Below, piece by piece: positions 17,286 to 27,400 of a stretch of 64,000 nucleotides of DNA (position 1 is the stretch's first letter; every line of letters begins with the position of its first letter). The DNA is from Actinomycetaceae bacterium (GTDB lineage Bacteria > Actinomycetota > Actinomycetes > Actinomycetales > Actinomycetaceae), in contig JAUMZK010000002.1 of the NCBI GenBank assembly GCA_030528145.1, forward strand, positions 62,001-126,000, in the 5' to 3' direction. A model generated the notes under the pieces. That model ran no database searches. It saw only the letters and a list, made by a program, of their open reading frames with translations, and had not been told where the DNA came from. A program made the position numbers and the translations under genes.

Positions 17286-18581
17286 CTATAATCCGGTTCC
17301 CGCACATTTTTCTGCGGACACGCTGCCGACGACTTGGGCGACCAGCCGCCCGGAAGCCAGCAGCCCCTCCACCAGTTCTCCTTTGCTAACTTGCGAGCTG
17401 TCAGTTATGACTTCGCCGTCTGGCTTTCGCAGCACGGTAAAGCCGCGCTCTAGGATTGCTTGCGGGGATAACGCACGTAGCTGTGCCCTGCTTGTTTCAA
17501 CTGCTTTTTCGGACAGTTGCAAAATGGCGCTGATACGCAGTCGCATATTTTCGCGTACCATCCGCAGTTTTTCGTTTTGGTCATCTACGAGGGCGGCTGG
17601 TCTGGACATTATTGGACGCGCGCGTACCGATGCCAAACCTTGCAATTCTGCCGTTATGCGCTGAGAAATAAGGTGGTGGGCGCGGTGGCGTTGGTCCGCA
17701 ATTATTTGGGTTTGTTCCGCCACATCGGGAACTATTTTGCGTGCCGCATCCGTGGGTGTGGAAGCGCGGTAATCCGCCACTAAATCCAGTAGGGGAGCGT
17801 CGGTTTCATGCCCAATAGCGGACACTATGGGAGTAACACTGGCCGCCGCTTGCCGCACCAAAATCTCGTCGCTGAAAGGCAGCAAGTCCTCAACTGCGCC
17901 GCCCCCGCGCGTAATAACAATGACGTCTACGTCCTGGATTTGATCCAATTCTTGCAACGCCGCCGTCACCTGGGGAACGCACTGGGAACCTTGCACAGCG
18001 ACCTCGCGAATAACGAAACGTGTAGTCGGCCAACGCGCCTGCGCATTCACAATCACATCGTGTTTGGCTTTCGCGTTGCGCCCACAAATCAGCCCCACCT
18101 GACGTGGCAAAAACGGCAAAGACTTCTTCAAGGACACATCGAACAGCCCTTCTGCCGCCAATTGTTTGCGTAACATTTCAATGCGCGCCAACAAGTCCCC
18201 AATACCGGCCGTGTGAATTTCCCGGGCCTGCAAGGATAACTGTCCATTACCTTCGTAAAAATCGGGTTTTACCCACACGACCACGCGGGCGCCCTCGTCA
18301 AAACTGGTACCCGCCCCGTCAATAACATTCGCAAAAGCCTTCACGGTCATTGACACGTTCTGCTGTAAATCGCGAATAGTGAAAAAACCCATGCGCGTGC
18401 CGGGTCGCGGTTTGTATTCCACCACCTGACCTTCCACCCACAGGGCGGACATGCGGTCCACATACTTTTTTATATTTTGCGACAGTAACGCCAAAGGCCA
18501 CGGATCTTCGCGCGTGGTATCGGCAGCGCGGGTAGCTATCTGGTTGCTCACGTGTTCCAGCCTACCCGAGGACGACGCCAC
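17286..18581 (-). CDS. xseA: Exodeoxyribonuclease VII large subunit
   Basis: The catalytic subunit of exonuclease VII, about 421-431 residues. An N-terminal OB fold ([46 protein letters not shown]) is followed by the catalytic domain with [72 protein letters not shown], and a C-terminal coiled coil and [19 protein letters not shown]. The outermost start is GTG 18581; a GTG at 18551 ([11 protein letters not shown]) is an equally reasonable start. The 5' end faces ispH, 46 bases away, so the two are divergently transcribed. Confidence 0.93.
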   Translation of the reverse strand: MASSSGRLEHVSNQIATRAADTTREDPWPLALLSQNIKKYVDRMSALWVEGQVVEYKPRPGTRMGFFTIRDLQQNVSMTVKAFANVIDGAGTSFDEGARVVVWVKPDFYEGNGQLSLQAREIHTAGIGDLLARIEMLRKQLAAEGLFDVSLKKSLPFLPRQVGLICGRNAKAKHDVIVNAQARWPTTRFVIREVAVQGSQCVPQVTAALQELDQIQDVDVIVITRGGGAVEDLLPFSDEILVRQAAASVTPIVSAIGHETDAPLLDLVADYRASTPTDAARKIVPDVAEQTQIIADQRHRAHHLISQRITAELQGLASVRARPIMSRPAALVDDQNEKLRMVRENMRLRISAILQLSEKAVETSRAQLRALSPQAILERGFTVLRKPDGEVITDSSQVSKGELVEGLLASGRLVAQVVGSVSAEKCAGTGL

Positions 18582-18615
18582 ATTTACTGCTCAGCGCCGG
18601 CTTGTGGAAAACAGA

Positions 18616-18621
18616 TACACT
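18616..18621 (+). promoter_or_regulatory. -10 element for leaderless ispH transcript
   Basis: TACACT (TANNNT) ends exactly six bases before the ATG of ispH, and there is no Shine-Dalgarno. This places the start of transcription at or next to the A of ATG. Confidence 0.6.
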
Positions 18622-18627
18622 ACCATC

Positions 18628-19635
18628 ATGGCTGTGGAAAAAAAGATTTTGTTGGCAGTTCCGCGCGGTTATTGCGCCGGGGTTGACCGCGCCGTTGACG
18701 CGGTAGAAAAAGCCCTGGAACTATATGGCGCACCAATTTACGTGCGCAAAGAAATCGTCCACAACAAGTACGTGGTACAAACTTTGGCAGCCCGGGGGGC
18801 TATTTTTGTCAGCGATACTGACGAAGTTCCCGAGGACGCCCGCGTCGTTTTCAGTGCTCACGGCGTTTCGCCAGCCGTTCACCAGGCTGCCGCCGTCCGG
18901 TCGTTGCGAACGATTGACGCCACTTGCCCTCTGGTTACGAAAGTTCACCGTGAAGCCGTACGTTTCGCAAAGAACGGTTACGAAATAATCCTGATTGGCC
19001 ACCGCGGCCACGAAGAAGTAGATGGCACTTACGGGGAAGCCCCTGACAGTATTCAAATCATTGATGGTCCCGATGAAGTCGACGCGCTCACGGTCAAAAA
19101 TCCTGACAAATTGGTGTGGCTGTCCCAAACCACCTTGTCAGTGGATGAAACCATGGAAACTGTAGCCAGGTTGCGCGAAAAGTTTCCGAACCTGAACGAT
19201 CCGCCCTCGGACGATATTTGTTACGCCACCCAAAACCGGCAGGCTGCCGTGAAAAAGATTGGTGCGGCGGCGGATGTGATGATTGTTGTAGGCAGCGCCA
19301 ACTCCTCGAATTCGGTGCGACTGAAAGAGGTCGCCCTCGAAGCAGGAGCCGACCGTGCCTACCGCATAGATACTGCCGCCGAACTATCCGAAGACTGGTT
19401 TGCGGGCGTCCACACAGTTGGGCTGACTTCGGGGGCGTCGGTGCCAGATATTTTGGTGCGTGAAGTTATTGAATGGTTGAAAGAACGCGGTTTTACTACC
19501 GTGGAACAAGTTCATGCTGCCCAAGAATCTGTCACTTTTTCGCTGCCGAAAAACTTGCGCGCGGACCTGTTGGATGCGGGCGTGTTGGACCCGAAAGCCC
19601 GCAAGCGCACTCCCAGTCCTGGGCACACTTGCTGA
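18628..19635 (+). CDS. ispH: 4-hydroxy-3-methylbut-2-enyl diphosphate reductase
   Basis: The last enzyme of the MEP isoprenoid pathway, a [4Fe-4S] protein producing IPP and DMAPP. The three cluster cysteines are Cys16 (RGYCAGV), Cys100 ([10 protein letters not shown]) and Cys198 ([11 protein letters not shown]), spaced as in E. coli IspH. Other motifs are [50 protein letters not shown] and [16 protein letters not shown]. The real start is ATG 18628 ([16 protein letters not shown], 335 residues); the open frame continues 59 codons upstream but overlaps the xseA start. UppS, which uses its product, lies 2 kb away. Confidence 0.95.
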   Translation: MAVEKKILLAVPRGYCAGVDRAVDAVEKALELYGAPIYVRKEIVHNKYVVQTLAARGAIFVSDTDEVPEDARVVFSAHGVSPAVHQAAAVRSLRTIDATCPLVTKVHREAVRFAKNGYEIILIGHRGHEEVDGTYGEAPDSIQIIDGPDEVDALTVKNPDKLVWLSQTTLSVDETMETVARLREKFPNLNDPPSDDICYATQNRQAAVKKIGAAADVMIVVGSANSSNSVRLKEVALEAGADRAYRIDTAAELSEDWFAGVHTVGLTSGASVPDILVREVIEWLKERGFTTVEQVHAAQESVTFSLPKNLRADLLDAGVLDPKARKRTPSPGHTC

Positions 19636-19784
19636 CGTTATTACGAGGACGCTGCGCGGCAGGCGCCCTAGCTTTCGGTTTCGGCGGCGAAATAGGAGCG
19701 GGCGCGGCGGCGTAAAAATGGTTGCATAATGCGACGCAAGTGCGGTGGGCAGGCGCGAGCTTAGACGCGGTGGCGTCTGGTCGT

Positions 19785-19790
19785 TAGACT
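19785..19790 (+). promoter_or_regulatory. -10 element for leaderless ychF transcript
   Basis: TAGACT ends exactly six bases before the GTG start of ychF; the six-base gap reads TAGGGC, which is a poor ribosome site. Confidence 0.55.
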
Positions 19791-19796
19791 TAGGGC

Positions 19797-20882
19797 GTGA
19801 GCTTAAGTATTGGTATTGTCGGTCTGCCCAATGTTGGTAAATCCACCCTGTTTAACGCGCTGACGCGCGCTACCGTCCTCGCGGCGAATTATCCGTTTGC
19901 CACAATCGAACCCAATATTGGGGTGGTACCCCTGCCGGATGAACGTTTGAATCAGCTGGCGAAAATTTTTGGGTCCCAAAAGATTCTGCCCGCCACCGTA
20001 TCTTTCGTTGATATTGCGGGCATTGTGAAGGGTGCTTCCGAGGGCGAAGGGTTGGGTAACCAGTTTTTGGCGAATATTCGGGAGGCGGATGCGATCTGTC
20101 AGGTTACGCGCGCCTTCCAGGATCCGGATGTGGTACACGTGGAGGGCAAAATTGACCCTGCTAGTGACATTGAAACCATTACTACCGAACTGGTGCTGGC
20201 GGACATGCAAACTATGGAGAAAATGCTGCCGCGTTTGCGCAAAGAAGTAATGGCGAAAAAGACGGACAAGAACGTGTTAGATACGGCGGAGGGCGTCCTC
20301 GAAATTTTGGAGGAAGGCAAACTAGTGTCCTTGGAAGGTCCGGGGCGGGGTCTGGATATGGGCGTGGTGCGCACGTTCCAACTGATGACTGCGAAACCGT
20401 TTATTTACGTGTTCAACATGGATAGTGATGGCATGGAGGACGCGGCGTTGCAGAGCCAGTTGGCGCAACTGGTTGCCCCGGCGGAGGCAGTGTTTTTAGA
20501 TGCCGGTTTTGAAGCGGAACTGGTGGAATTAGACGAGGACGAAGCGCGCGAAATGCTGGCAGAATCCGGGCAAAGTGAGTCGGGGTTGGACAAGTTGGCA
20601 CGCGTGGGTTTTGGCACTTTGGGGTTGCAAACCTATTTGACGGCGGGTCCGAAGGAGGCGCGCGCGTGGACCATTCACAAGGGCGATACTGCGCCGCAGG
20701 CGGCAGGCGTCATTCACACTGACTTCCAGCGCGGGTTCATTAAAGCGGAAGTGATCAGTTTTGAGGACTTGGTGCAGTACGGCAGCGAGCACGCAGTGCG
20801 GGAAGCCGGAAAAGTACGCTTGGAAGGCAAAGATTACGTTATGCAAGACGGCGACGTGGTGAACTTTAAATTCAACGTGTAA
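19797..20882 (+). CDS. ychF: Redox-regulated ATPase/GTPase YchF (Obg family)
   Basis: A 361-residue P-loop NTPase that binds ribosomes, preferring ATP over GTP, involved in stress responses. The G1 loop is GLPNVGKST at residues 9-17; G2/G3 are [21 protein letters not shown] and [32 protein letters not shown]; a helical insert follows; the C-terminal TGS-like domain shows [47 protein letters not shown] start ([12 protein letters not shown]). Followed by 105 non-coding bases and then the restriction-modification locus. Confidence 0.96.
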   Translation: MSLSIGIVGLPNVGKSTLFNALTRATVLAANYPFATIEPNIGVVPLPDERLNQLAKIFGSQKILPATVSFVDIAGIVKGASEGEGLGNQFLANIREADAICQVTRAFQDPDVVHVEGKIDPASDIETITTELVLADMQTMEKMLPRLRKEVMAKKTDKNVLDTAEGVLEILEEGKLVSLEGPGRGLDMGVVRTFQLMTAKPFIYVFNMDSDGMEDAALQSQLAQLVAPAEAVFLDAGFEAELVELDEDEAREMLAESGQSESGLDKLARVGFGTLGLQTYLTAGPKEARAWTIHKGDTAPQAAGVIHTDFQRGFIKAEVISFEDLVQYGSEHAVREAGKVRLEGKDYVMQDGDVVNFKFNV

Positions 20883-20986
20883 GTGCTGCGCGGTACAGCA
20901 TACGAGGAAGTTCAAGAACGGAGGTTATTGACGGCAAATGGGTATTTTCCGTGATCGAGACGCAGTAGAACTGCCCTCTCTGGCGA

Positions 20987-21655
20987 TTGAACTTTTTCGA
21001 ACAGATGCAAAAATTTGCTTCGTCTTTGGAGGGAACACCTATTCCAGGCCTGTACGGCGTGACCGACGGTAAAGCTGTGGGCACCCGAGTAGAGGAGATG
21101 TTCAAGGATTACCTTCGCGAACGTTATAGTCAACAGTTTGGTAATGCGGCAAACGGACTAGATTTTCCTTCGTTAAACTTGGACCTTAAAGTTACTTCCA
21201 GGCGCAGACCGCAATCTTCTTGTCCTTTTCGGTCAGCTACTCAAAAGATTTATGGTCTCGGGTATAATCTTTTGGTAATTGTCTATTCAAGGAGAGATGA
21301 CATTACAGAGCGAGTTGCTTATTTAGATATTGAGAACGTCATCTATATTGATAAGAGAAGAACTGAAGATTATACCCTTACGAAGAACATCCGAGACCTT
21401 GTCTAGTCTATTAGTGCCGAGGAAAATAATCGCGATGCGGTAGTTGGTGATCTAGATGCGCTTTTACAAGATAAGAATGTTCCCATAGATGAGGTTGGTA
21501 GAAGACAATTAGCTGAACGTCTTGTCGAGGATGTGCCAGAGCAAGGAATTCTTACTATTTCAAATGCCTTGCAGTGGCGATTGCAATATAACCGCGCTAT
21601 ACACTGTGCCGTATTAGGAAATAGTTATCTGGAAGTGGAAGATTTACGTGCCTAA
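20987..21655 (+). pseudogene. Type II restriction endonuclease, interrupted by one in-frame TAG
   Basis: One frame of 222 codons is intact except for TAG at 21404-21406. Before it: MQKFASSLEGTPIPGLYGVTDGKAVGTRVEEMFKDYLRERY, FPSLNLDLKVTSRRRPQSS, SATQKIYGLGYNLLVIVYSRRDD. After it: SISAEENNRDAVVGDLDALLQD, RRQLAERLVEDVPEQGILTISNALQWRLQYNRAIHCAVLGNSYLEVEDLRA. The NLDLK segment with the preceding acidic residues resembles a PD-(D/E)xK nuclease core, and gene order with an overlapping methyltransferase marks it as the cognate nuclease. The start is TTG 20987 or ATG 21005; neither has a ribosome site, while a GGAGG at 20921 stands before another frame (ATG 20938), so the 5' end may also be damaged. 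Base composition is more AT-rich than in the neighbours. Confidence 0.65.
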
Positions 21656-23168
21656 TAATGAATTTGGAGACTTTCAAACGCCTTTAGAGTTGGCAGTGCA
21701 ATGTTTAAAATTATTAAATGTACCTGCTAATGCGCGCGTGTTGGAACCCACATGCGGTCGCGGTGCTTTCCTTCAGGCGGCTACCTTGCTGGCACCTGCA
21801 ACAGAGCGCATAGGTTTTGAAATAAATCGATCGTATGTGAACGAAGCCTCCAAATGGGGAAAAGTTCGTAGGGCTAACATATTCAAAATCGCATTGCCGG
21901 AAGAAATTCCCACTAGTGTGAATGCTCCACTCTTCGTTATTGGGAACCCGCCTTGGGTAACTTCTGCAGAATTAAAACGCATGGGCTCAGATAATGTTCC
22001 AAAAAAAGAAAACTTCAAATCTGTTAAAGGATTGGATGTGCTGCTGGGAGCATCCAATTTTGATGTGTGCGAATACATTATTTTGAAAATCTTACGAGAA
22101 TTTGCAACAACGCCCTTTACCTTTGGGATGCTTTGCAAAACTCATGTGGCCCGAAACGTTATAGAATACGCAGCAAATGCGAAACTGCCAATTTCTAACG
22201 CTGCCTGTTACCGGATTGACGCAAAGAAATGGTTTAATGCGAATGTAAATGCATGCTGGTTTACTTTACAGATGAACGCTGCCGGTCCAGCCAATTACAC
22301 TGCCTGCATGTGCAGTGATGTCTTTGACTCCGGCAAATATTTGGTGACACAATTTGGTGTAGTTAAATCTCTTATGGTCGCAGATATCGAGAAGTATTCG
22401 TCAGTTCGCGAAGCCGATGGTGTTTCACCCTACGAGTGGAGATCCGGCTTAAAACACGATGCGACGCAAGTCTTTGAGTTGCTGGCAACCCCCGTTCCAA
22501 CAACTAAAGGTGGCACTATCGTAGATTTAGAACCTTAATACCTCTTTCCATTTTTGAAAAGCACAGACATATTCCGAGGGCGATCGCGTGACTTAAGTAA
22601 GTGGATAATCGTTCCTCAAAGACAGTTCGGTGCAGATACGAGACATTTGCGAAGAACCGCTCCGAAGCTATGGAACTATCTGCAATCGCACGCCGACGTC
22701 CTCGACAGCAGGAAGTCATCAATTTACAAAAATCGTCCGTGTTTTTCAGTATTTGGTCTGGGGGACTACACTTTCTCACCATATAAAGTCGCTATATCTG
22801 GAATGCATAAGCAGCCAATTTTTCAACTGGTTCTTCCAATTCAAGGAAAACCCGTCATTTTAGACGACACCTGTTATTTCTTGCCTTTTGATGACCCGAC
22901 AGAAGCAGTCCTAGTGACTACTCTTCTAAAGAGCAAACAGTGTACATATTTCATCGAATCTTTAGTCTTTTGGGATTCTAAACGACCTATAACGAAAAAA
23001 CTACTATCACGGATAGATCTGAATAAATTGCCAGTGGATACAGAGGAGACCATAACGAAGACCGAAATTTTCGCTGCGGAGATGAATATGCCGTTCGTCC
23101 TCGAAAAAGCTCGCCAACTGATAGGGCACCTCAGAAAACCAGAAATTGCTGACGCACTGTTGTTTTAG
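21648..23168 (+). pseudogene. Type II DNA adenine methyltransferase, interrupted by one in-frame TAA
   Basis: A 507-codon frame with a single TAA at 22536-22538. It begins at GTG 21648, overlapping the nuclease gene by eight bases. SAM motif I is RVLEPTCGRGAFLQAA, the catalytic N6-adenine motif is FVIGNPPWV, and GDFQTPLELAVQCL opens the protein as in this class. After the stop the same frame continues YLFPFLKSTDIFRGRS, KWIIVPQRQFGADT, HADVLDSRKSSIYKNRPCFSVFGLGDYTFSPYKVAISG and LDDTCYFLPFDD, the target-recognition part of the same family. Both halves are undamaged apart from the stop. GC is low and no GAGGRCG occurs between 20542 and 22575, consistent with acquisition by transfer. The 5' fragment alone holds the catalytic motifs but lacks the recognition region. 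Confidence 0.75.
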
Positions 23169-23231
23169 GATAAAAGCGTTCAGCTAATGCGGGGCAGACC
23201 CGTTTGTAAGCTCTGAAGTTAGGAACTACAA

Positions 23232-23804
23232 ATGTTTGAAGAAGAAGGCGTCCTCGACGACATGGGAATGTTGGCTGACCTGGCTGACATGATCGAAGTT
23301 TTAGAAAAAATTGCGTACGCCAAAGGGTCAGTGCAAGACGGTAACAGCCTGCGTGAACTAACCGAAATCGTGTTCGGTGACAACCATTTCGCACATATCG
23401 TTGCAGTGCCGCACACCGAGGCGCGTGCCGCTGCCCAAGTATTGCCGATCGTTAAAGAAACCTTCGCGGACATACGCGACGAGGGCACACTAACATGGCT
23501 GTTCAGGTTCATAGTGGAAGCCCGGCGCGACTTGGAACAAGCCCACGCAGACCAGGTTAACGAGGACGAAATACGCGCTGCCGTCCAAGCCATCGTTACT
23601 ATGGTGACCTACATATTGACCAATCGGGGGGATGAATCGCAGACCATCGCCAGGTGGATCCGCACCCTTGAAGAAGAACGTTACGTAGACGTGATTGCCG
23701 AATGGTTTGAGCGGCTCAAAGACACGCTGCCCGCTGAGGAAGCGATGGACGTATCCACCGAACTAGAGGCTCTTACTTGGGAGCAGCGCAACCGCAACCT
23801 GTAG
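23232..23804 (+). CDS. Unknown acidic, helical protein
   Basis: A 190-residue protein that I do not recognise. It is strongly acidic (MFEEEGVLDDMGMLADLADMIEVLEKIAY at the start) and predicted mostly helical, with no signal peptide, membrane segment or cysteine. Motif-like stretches are IVFGDNHFAHIVAVPHTEARAAAQVLPIV, IRDEGTLTWLFRFIVEARRDL and WIRTLEEERYVDVIAEWFERLKDTLP. Base composition and GAGGRCG motifs resemble the host rather than the adjacent restriction locus. ATG 23232 follows TTAGGAAC. It stands alone between the restriction locus and a 640-base non-coding stretch. Confidence 0.6.
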   Translation: MFEEEGVLDDMGMLADLADMIEVLEKIAYAKGSVQDGNSLRELTEIVFGDNHFAHIVAVPHTEARAAAQVLPIVKETFADIRDEGTLTWLFRFIVEARRDLEQAHADQVNEDEIRAAVQAIVTMVTYILTNRGDESQTIARWIRTLEEERYVDVIAEWFERLKDTLPAEEAMDVSTELEALTWEQRNRNL

Positions 23805-24446
23805 TCGAACCTGCGTGGTGCCTGCGAAAAACATCGTACGCAGGGAAAACTGCGCGAAAATGTGGGGGCGCGGCGGTGCTGCGGTGCCGCGCTTACCCCC
23901 GTTAAAAGTAAGCCAAATCAGTGCGCATCTGCGACAGCTATGCGATTATAAGACGCGCATTTGGCGCGGCAAGGTGCGCCAAAGAGTGGGGTGGGGCGGC
24001 GTCCTCGAAAAATCCCAGATACTGCCCAAAGTCTTTACACAAAGCACGCGCCGTGCTACCGTAAACCAAATTCGGCTTATTCTACATTCCAATACTGGGA
24101 AAATGCCTAGTCGAAACCCAAATATACAAGTGTGCAAATGTTTGACCAGCGATAATGAAAGATCGCAGACAGGTATGTTGTCTCAAAAACTGGACGCCCG
24201 AAATTTTGCACACTTAAACCAGAAGTTAGCACGGGTGGCAAACGTGTGCGCAGCGAGAGGTCGTAGTTTGGACTGCTTTTGCTAACATGTTCAGGAAATT
24301 CTAAGTTTTTCACAAGTCAGTTGACTGAAACTGTCGTTATTAGTTCCGGAACGAATCCGATTTTTCTGAACGCTAAAAAGTTCGCATAAATATTTCGGTC
24401 ACGTTCGCCCGAGCGGAGCTCTATCGCTACTACACGAAGGAGCGTC
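23805..24446. other. 640-base intergenic region with hairpins and an 11-base inverted repeat
   Basis: No supported gene. GCGCGGC (23868-23874) and GCCGCGC (23886-23892) form a GC-rich hairpin that may end the gene at 23232. Further on, AAGTGTGCAAA (24128-24138) and its exact complement TTTGCACACTT (24205-24215) stand 66 bases apart upstream of the large subtilase and could be a regulator's paired operator. A ribosome site GAAGGAG at 24437 belongs to the subtilase. Confidence 0.5.
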
Positions 24447-27400
24447 TTGAAACACTCGCATAAGTTATTATTTCGCGCTGGCGCGTGCCTGAGCGCTGCA
24501 ACCGTGTCCTTTGGACTGTGTATCGGCGCGGGCGTACCGGCCCACGCTGATGATTCGGTTGACAAGCTCATCCAAGCGCGCGTCACTGGCGGTGAACCGC
24601 TAAAATCTGGTAATTACGTGGTGGTCCTGAAGGACCCGTCCGTTTCCACTTATCGCGGAAACATTCACGGTTTGCGTTCCGTACGCGACAAGTGGGGCAA
24701 AGTTCTACTAAAGAGCCAAGCCGCCAAAGAATACACCGACCACCTGACTAAGACTCAGAACCAGGTGGCTAAGTCTGTGGGGGCAAAGGTCAAGACCCGC
24801 ACCACGGTGGCACTGAACTCCATGGTGGTCAAGGTCTCCAAGGCGCAGGCAGAAAAGATGGCGTTGGACCCCAAGGTTTCGCGCATGTACAAAGAGGAGC
24901 TGCTGCACCCCACAGCATTCACTCCGGCTAACGAATCTTTGGGACTCCAAAAGAACTTTGCCGCTAATTTAGAGGGCGGTTGGCAAAATGCCGGTAAAGG
25001 GATAGTTGTCGGTATCATCGACTCGGGTATTGCGCCCGAAAACCCACTTTTCAAGGGTCAAAAGCTCACCACTACCAAGCGTGAGGATACTCCTTACATT
25101 GAGGGCGACAACATCGTTTTCAAGAAGAGCGACGGTGGTACATTCCGTGGGCTGTGCCAGCAGGGTGTGCAGTTCTCCAAGGACATGTGTAACACCAAGC
25201 TGATCAGTGCCAAAGCGTACTATCGCACGCATGGTGAGGAAAAAATTGCGGGACCGGAAAAGAACGAATACTTGTCCCCACGCGACGGTTCCGGACATGG
25301 TTCGCATACCGCTTCGACTGCTGCCGGTAACTACGGCGTAGACGTAAGTTTCCCAGAAGATACTCCTAACGACGGTGTGGCGATCGGCAAAATGGCTGGC
25401 GTGGCTCCCGCAGCCAAGATAGCCGCTTACAAGGTGTGTTGGGAAGACAAAGGCAAAGGTGATGAGGGAGGCTGTTCCAACGGCGATATTGTTGATGCGA
25501 TCGACGACGCCACCAAAGACGGCGTAGACGTCATCAACTTCTCTATTGGTGGCGGCGCCTCCCGCAGTGCCTGGACTCTGATCGACCAAGCATTCTATGG
25601 CGCGGCCGCAGCAGGCGTATTTGTAGCGGCTTCGGCGGGTAATTCCGGTCCGGGTGCCGACACTTTGGATCACACTGCCCCCTGGTACACTACCGTAGGC
25701 GCATCCACCGTGAAGGGTAACTACGAGGGTACGGTCGAATTTGCCGACCACAAGATTGCTGGTGCCACCGTCAGCGTACCTTTCGGCAAAACTGTTGACG
25801 GTACTTTGGTTTGGGCTGGCGACTTGGCGGCGGCAGGGAAGAAACCCGAGGACGCCAAGCTCTGTAAAGAAGGCTCTTTAGACCCGGCGAAAGCTAAAGA
25901 CAAAGTGGTGCTTTGTGAACGCGGCGAAATTGCCCGCGTTGACAAGTCGAAGTTCGTGAAGGCAGCCGGTGGCAAAGCAGTCATCCTCGTAAACCCCAAG
26001 CATGATTCGCTGGACTTGGACGCACACTCCATACCCACCGTACACATTGACGGTAAAGAGGACGGTTCCCAATACAAACTGGTCTTGGAAGAAGCGAAGA
26101 AGGGGAATGCGCAGGTCACCCTATGGTCTAAGAACACTACAGGCACTCCTACTCCCGCCCCCCAAATGGCGGGCTTCTCCTCGCGTGGTCCCGCATCTGC
26201 GGATACTCAAGACATGATTAAGCCGGATATTACTGCGCCTGGCGTGGGCATCCTCGCTGCCATTGCGAACCCGAAGGGTTCTCAGGGCAAGTTTGGTTTC
26301 ATGTCCGGTACTTCCATGTCTTCACCACACATTGCTGGGATGGGGGCGGTGCTGCTGTCGAAGTCTCCTAAGGCTTCGCCAATGGCAGTAAAATCCGCGC
26401 TGATGACCACCACTTTCGATTCCGTAAACGCGGATGGTCAGACGGATCGCGATCCCTTCGCTCAGGGTGCTGGTCACGTAGACCCCTCGCGCATGTTCGA
26501 CCCGGGCGTGGAATACATTTCTGGCACTGAAGATTGGGCGGGCTACCTGCGTGGTATGGGATACAACTTGCCCGAAAAGTTCGTTGGTAAAGCCATTGAT
26601 CCTTCGGACCTGAATGTTCCGTCCATCGCGATCGGTTCGCTGGTAAACCGCCAGACTGTAACTCGTGAACTCACTGCTGTACGGTCGGGCACCTACCGCG
26701 TTTCTGCATCTATGAATGACGGCGTGAGCGCGCAAGTCGAACCCCAAGTTCTTACTTTCGATAAGAGCGGGGAAAAGAAGCAGTTCAAGGTCACGTTCAG
26801 CAGTGCGCCACTGTACAAGTGGGCAACTGGCATGTTGACCTGGACTCGCGATGGCGCCCAGCACGGTGACCGCATTCCGATGGCAGTCAAAGGTGGCGCG
26901 CTCAGCCTTGAGGGCAATGACGTTGTTCACGCGACCGGCGCAAAGGGATCCGCAACCTTTGACTTCAAGTCAACTGACGTAAACGGCACGGAGCTGCACA
27001 GTTCTGGTTTGCACAAGCTGAACGAAATCTTCAATAAGGCAGGTACGCCCGATAAAGGTCCGTCCGCTTTTATTCATGGACTGATGTTTCCGCAACCTGG
27101 TTTGATTACCGAAGTATTAAAGGCGAGCACCGGTAAACCAGACACCGAATTCACCCTGCTGATTGGCCAATTCGCCAGTTTGACGGACAAGAAGCCGAAA
27201 GTTTACGAAGTTGACAGTGCTGACCTGCGTGATGGTGTGTCACTTCCGTACCTGGAAGCTGGCAAGAGTACACTGGTCCTGGTCGCGGACATGAACCAGA
27301 ATGACACAGTCAAACTTGAAGGCATTACTTTAGCATTCACCAAGCAGAACCAAAACGGGTTCAATACTGAAATGACGCCGAATCCAGAAGATGCGGCGTA

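Noticed and set aside
19739..19747. AAGTGCGGT, the Haemophilus uptake-sequence core
   Set aside because: Only one full copy seen in the window, as expected by chance.
23815..24285. 156-codon frame after the acidic protein gene
   Set aside because: Runs through a terminator-like hairpin, has no ribosome site and no resemblance to known proteins.
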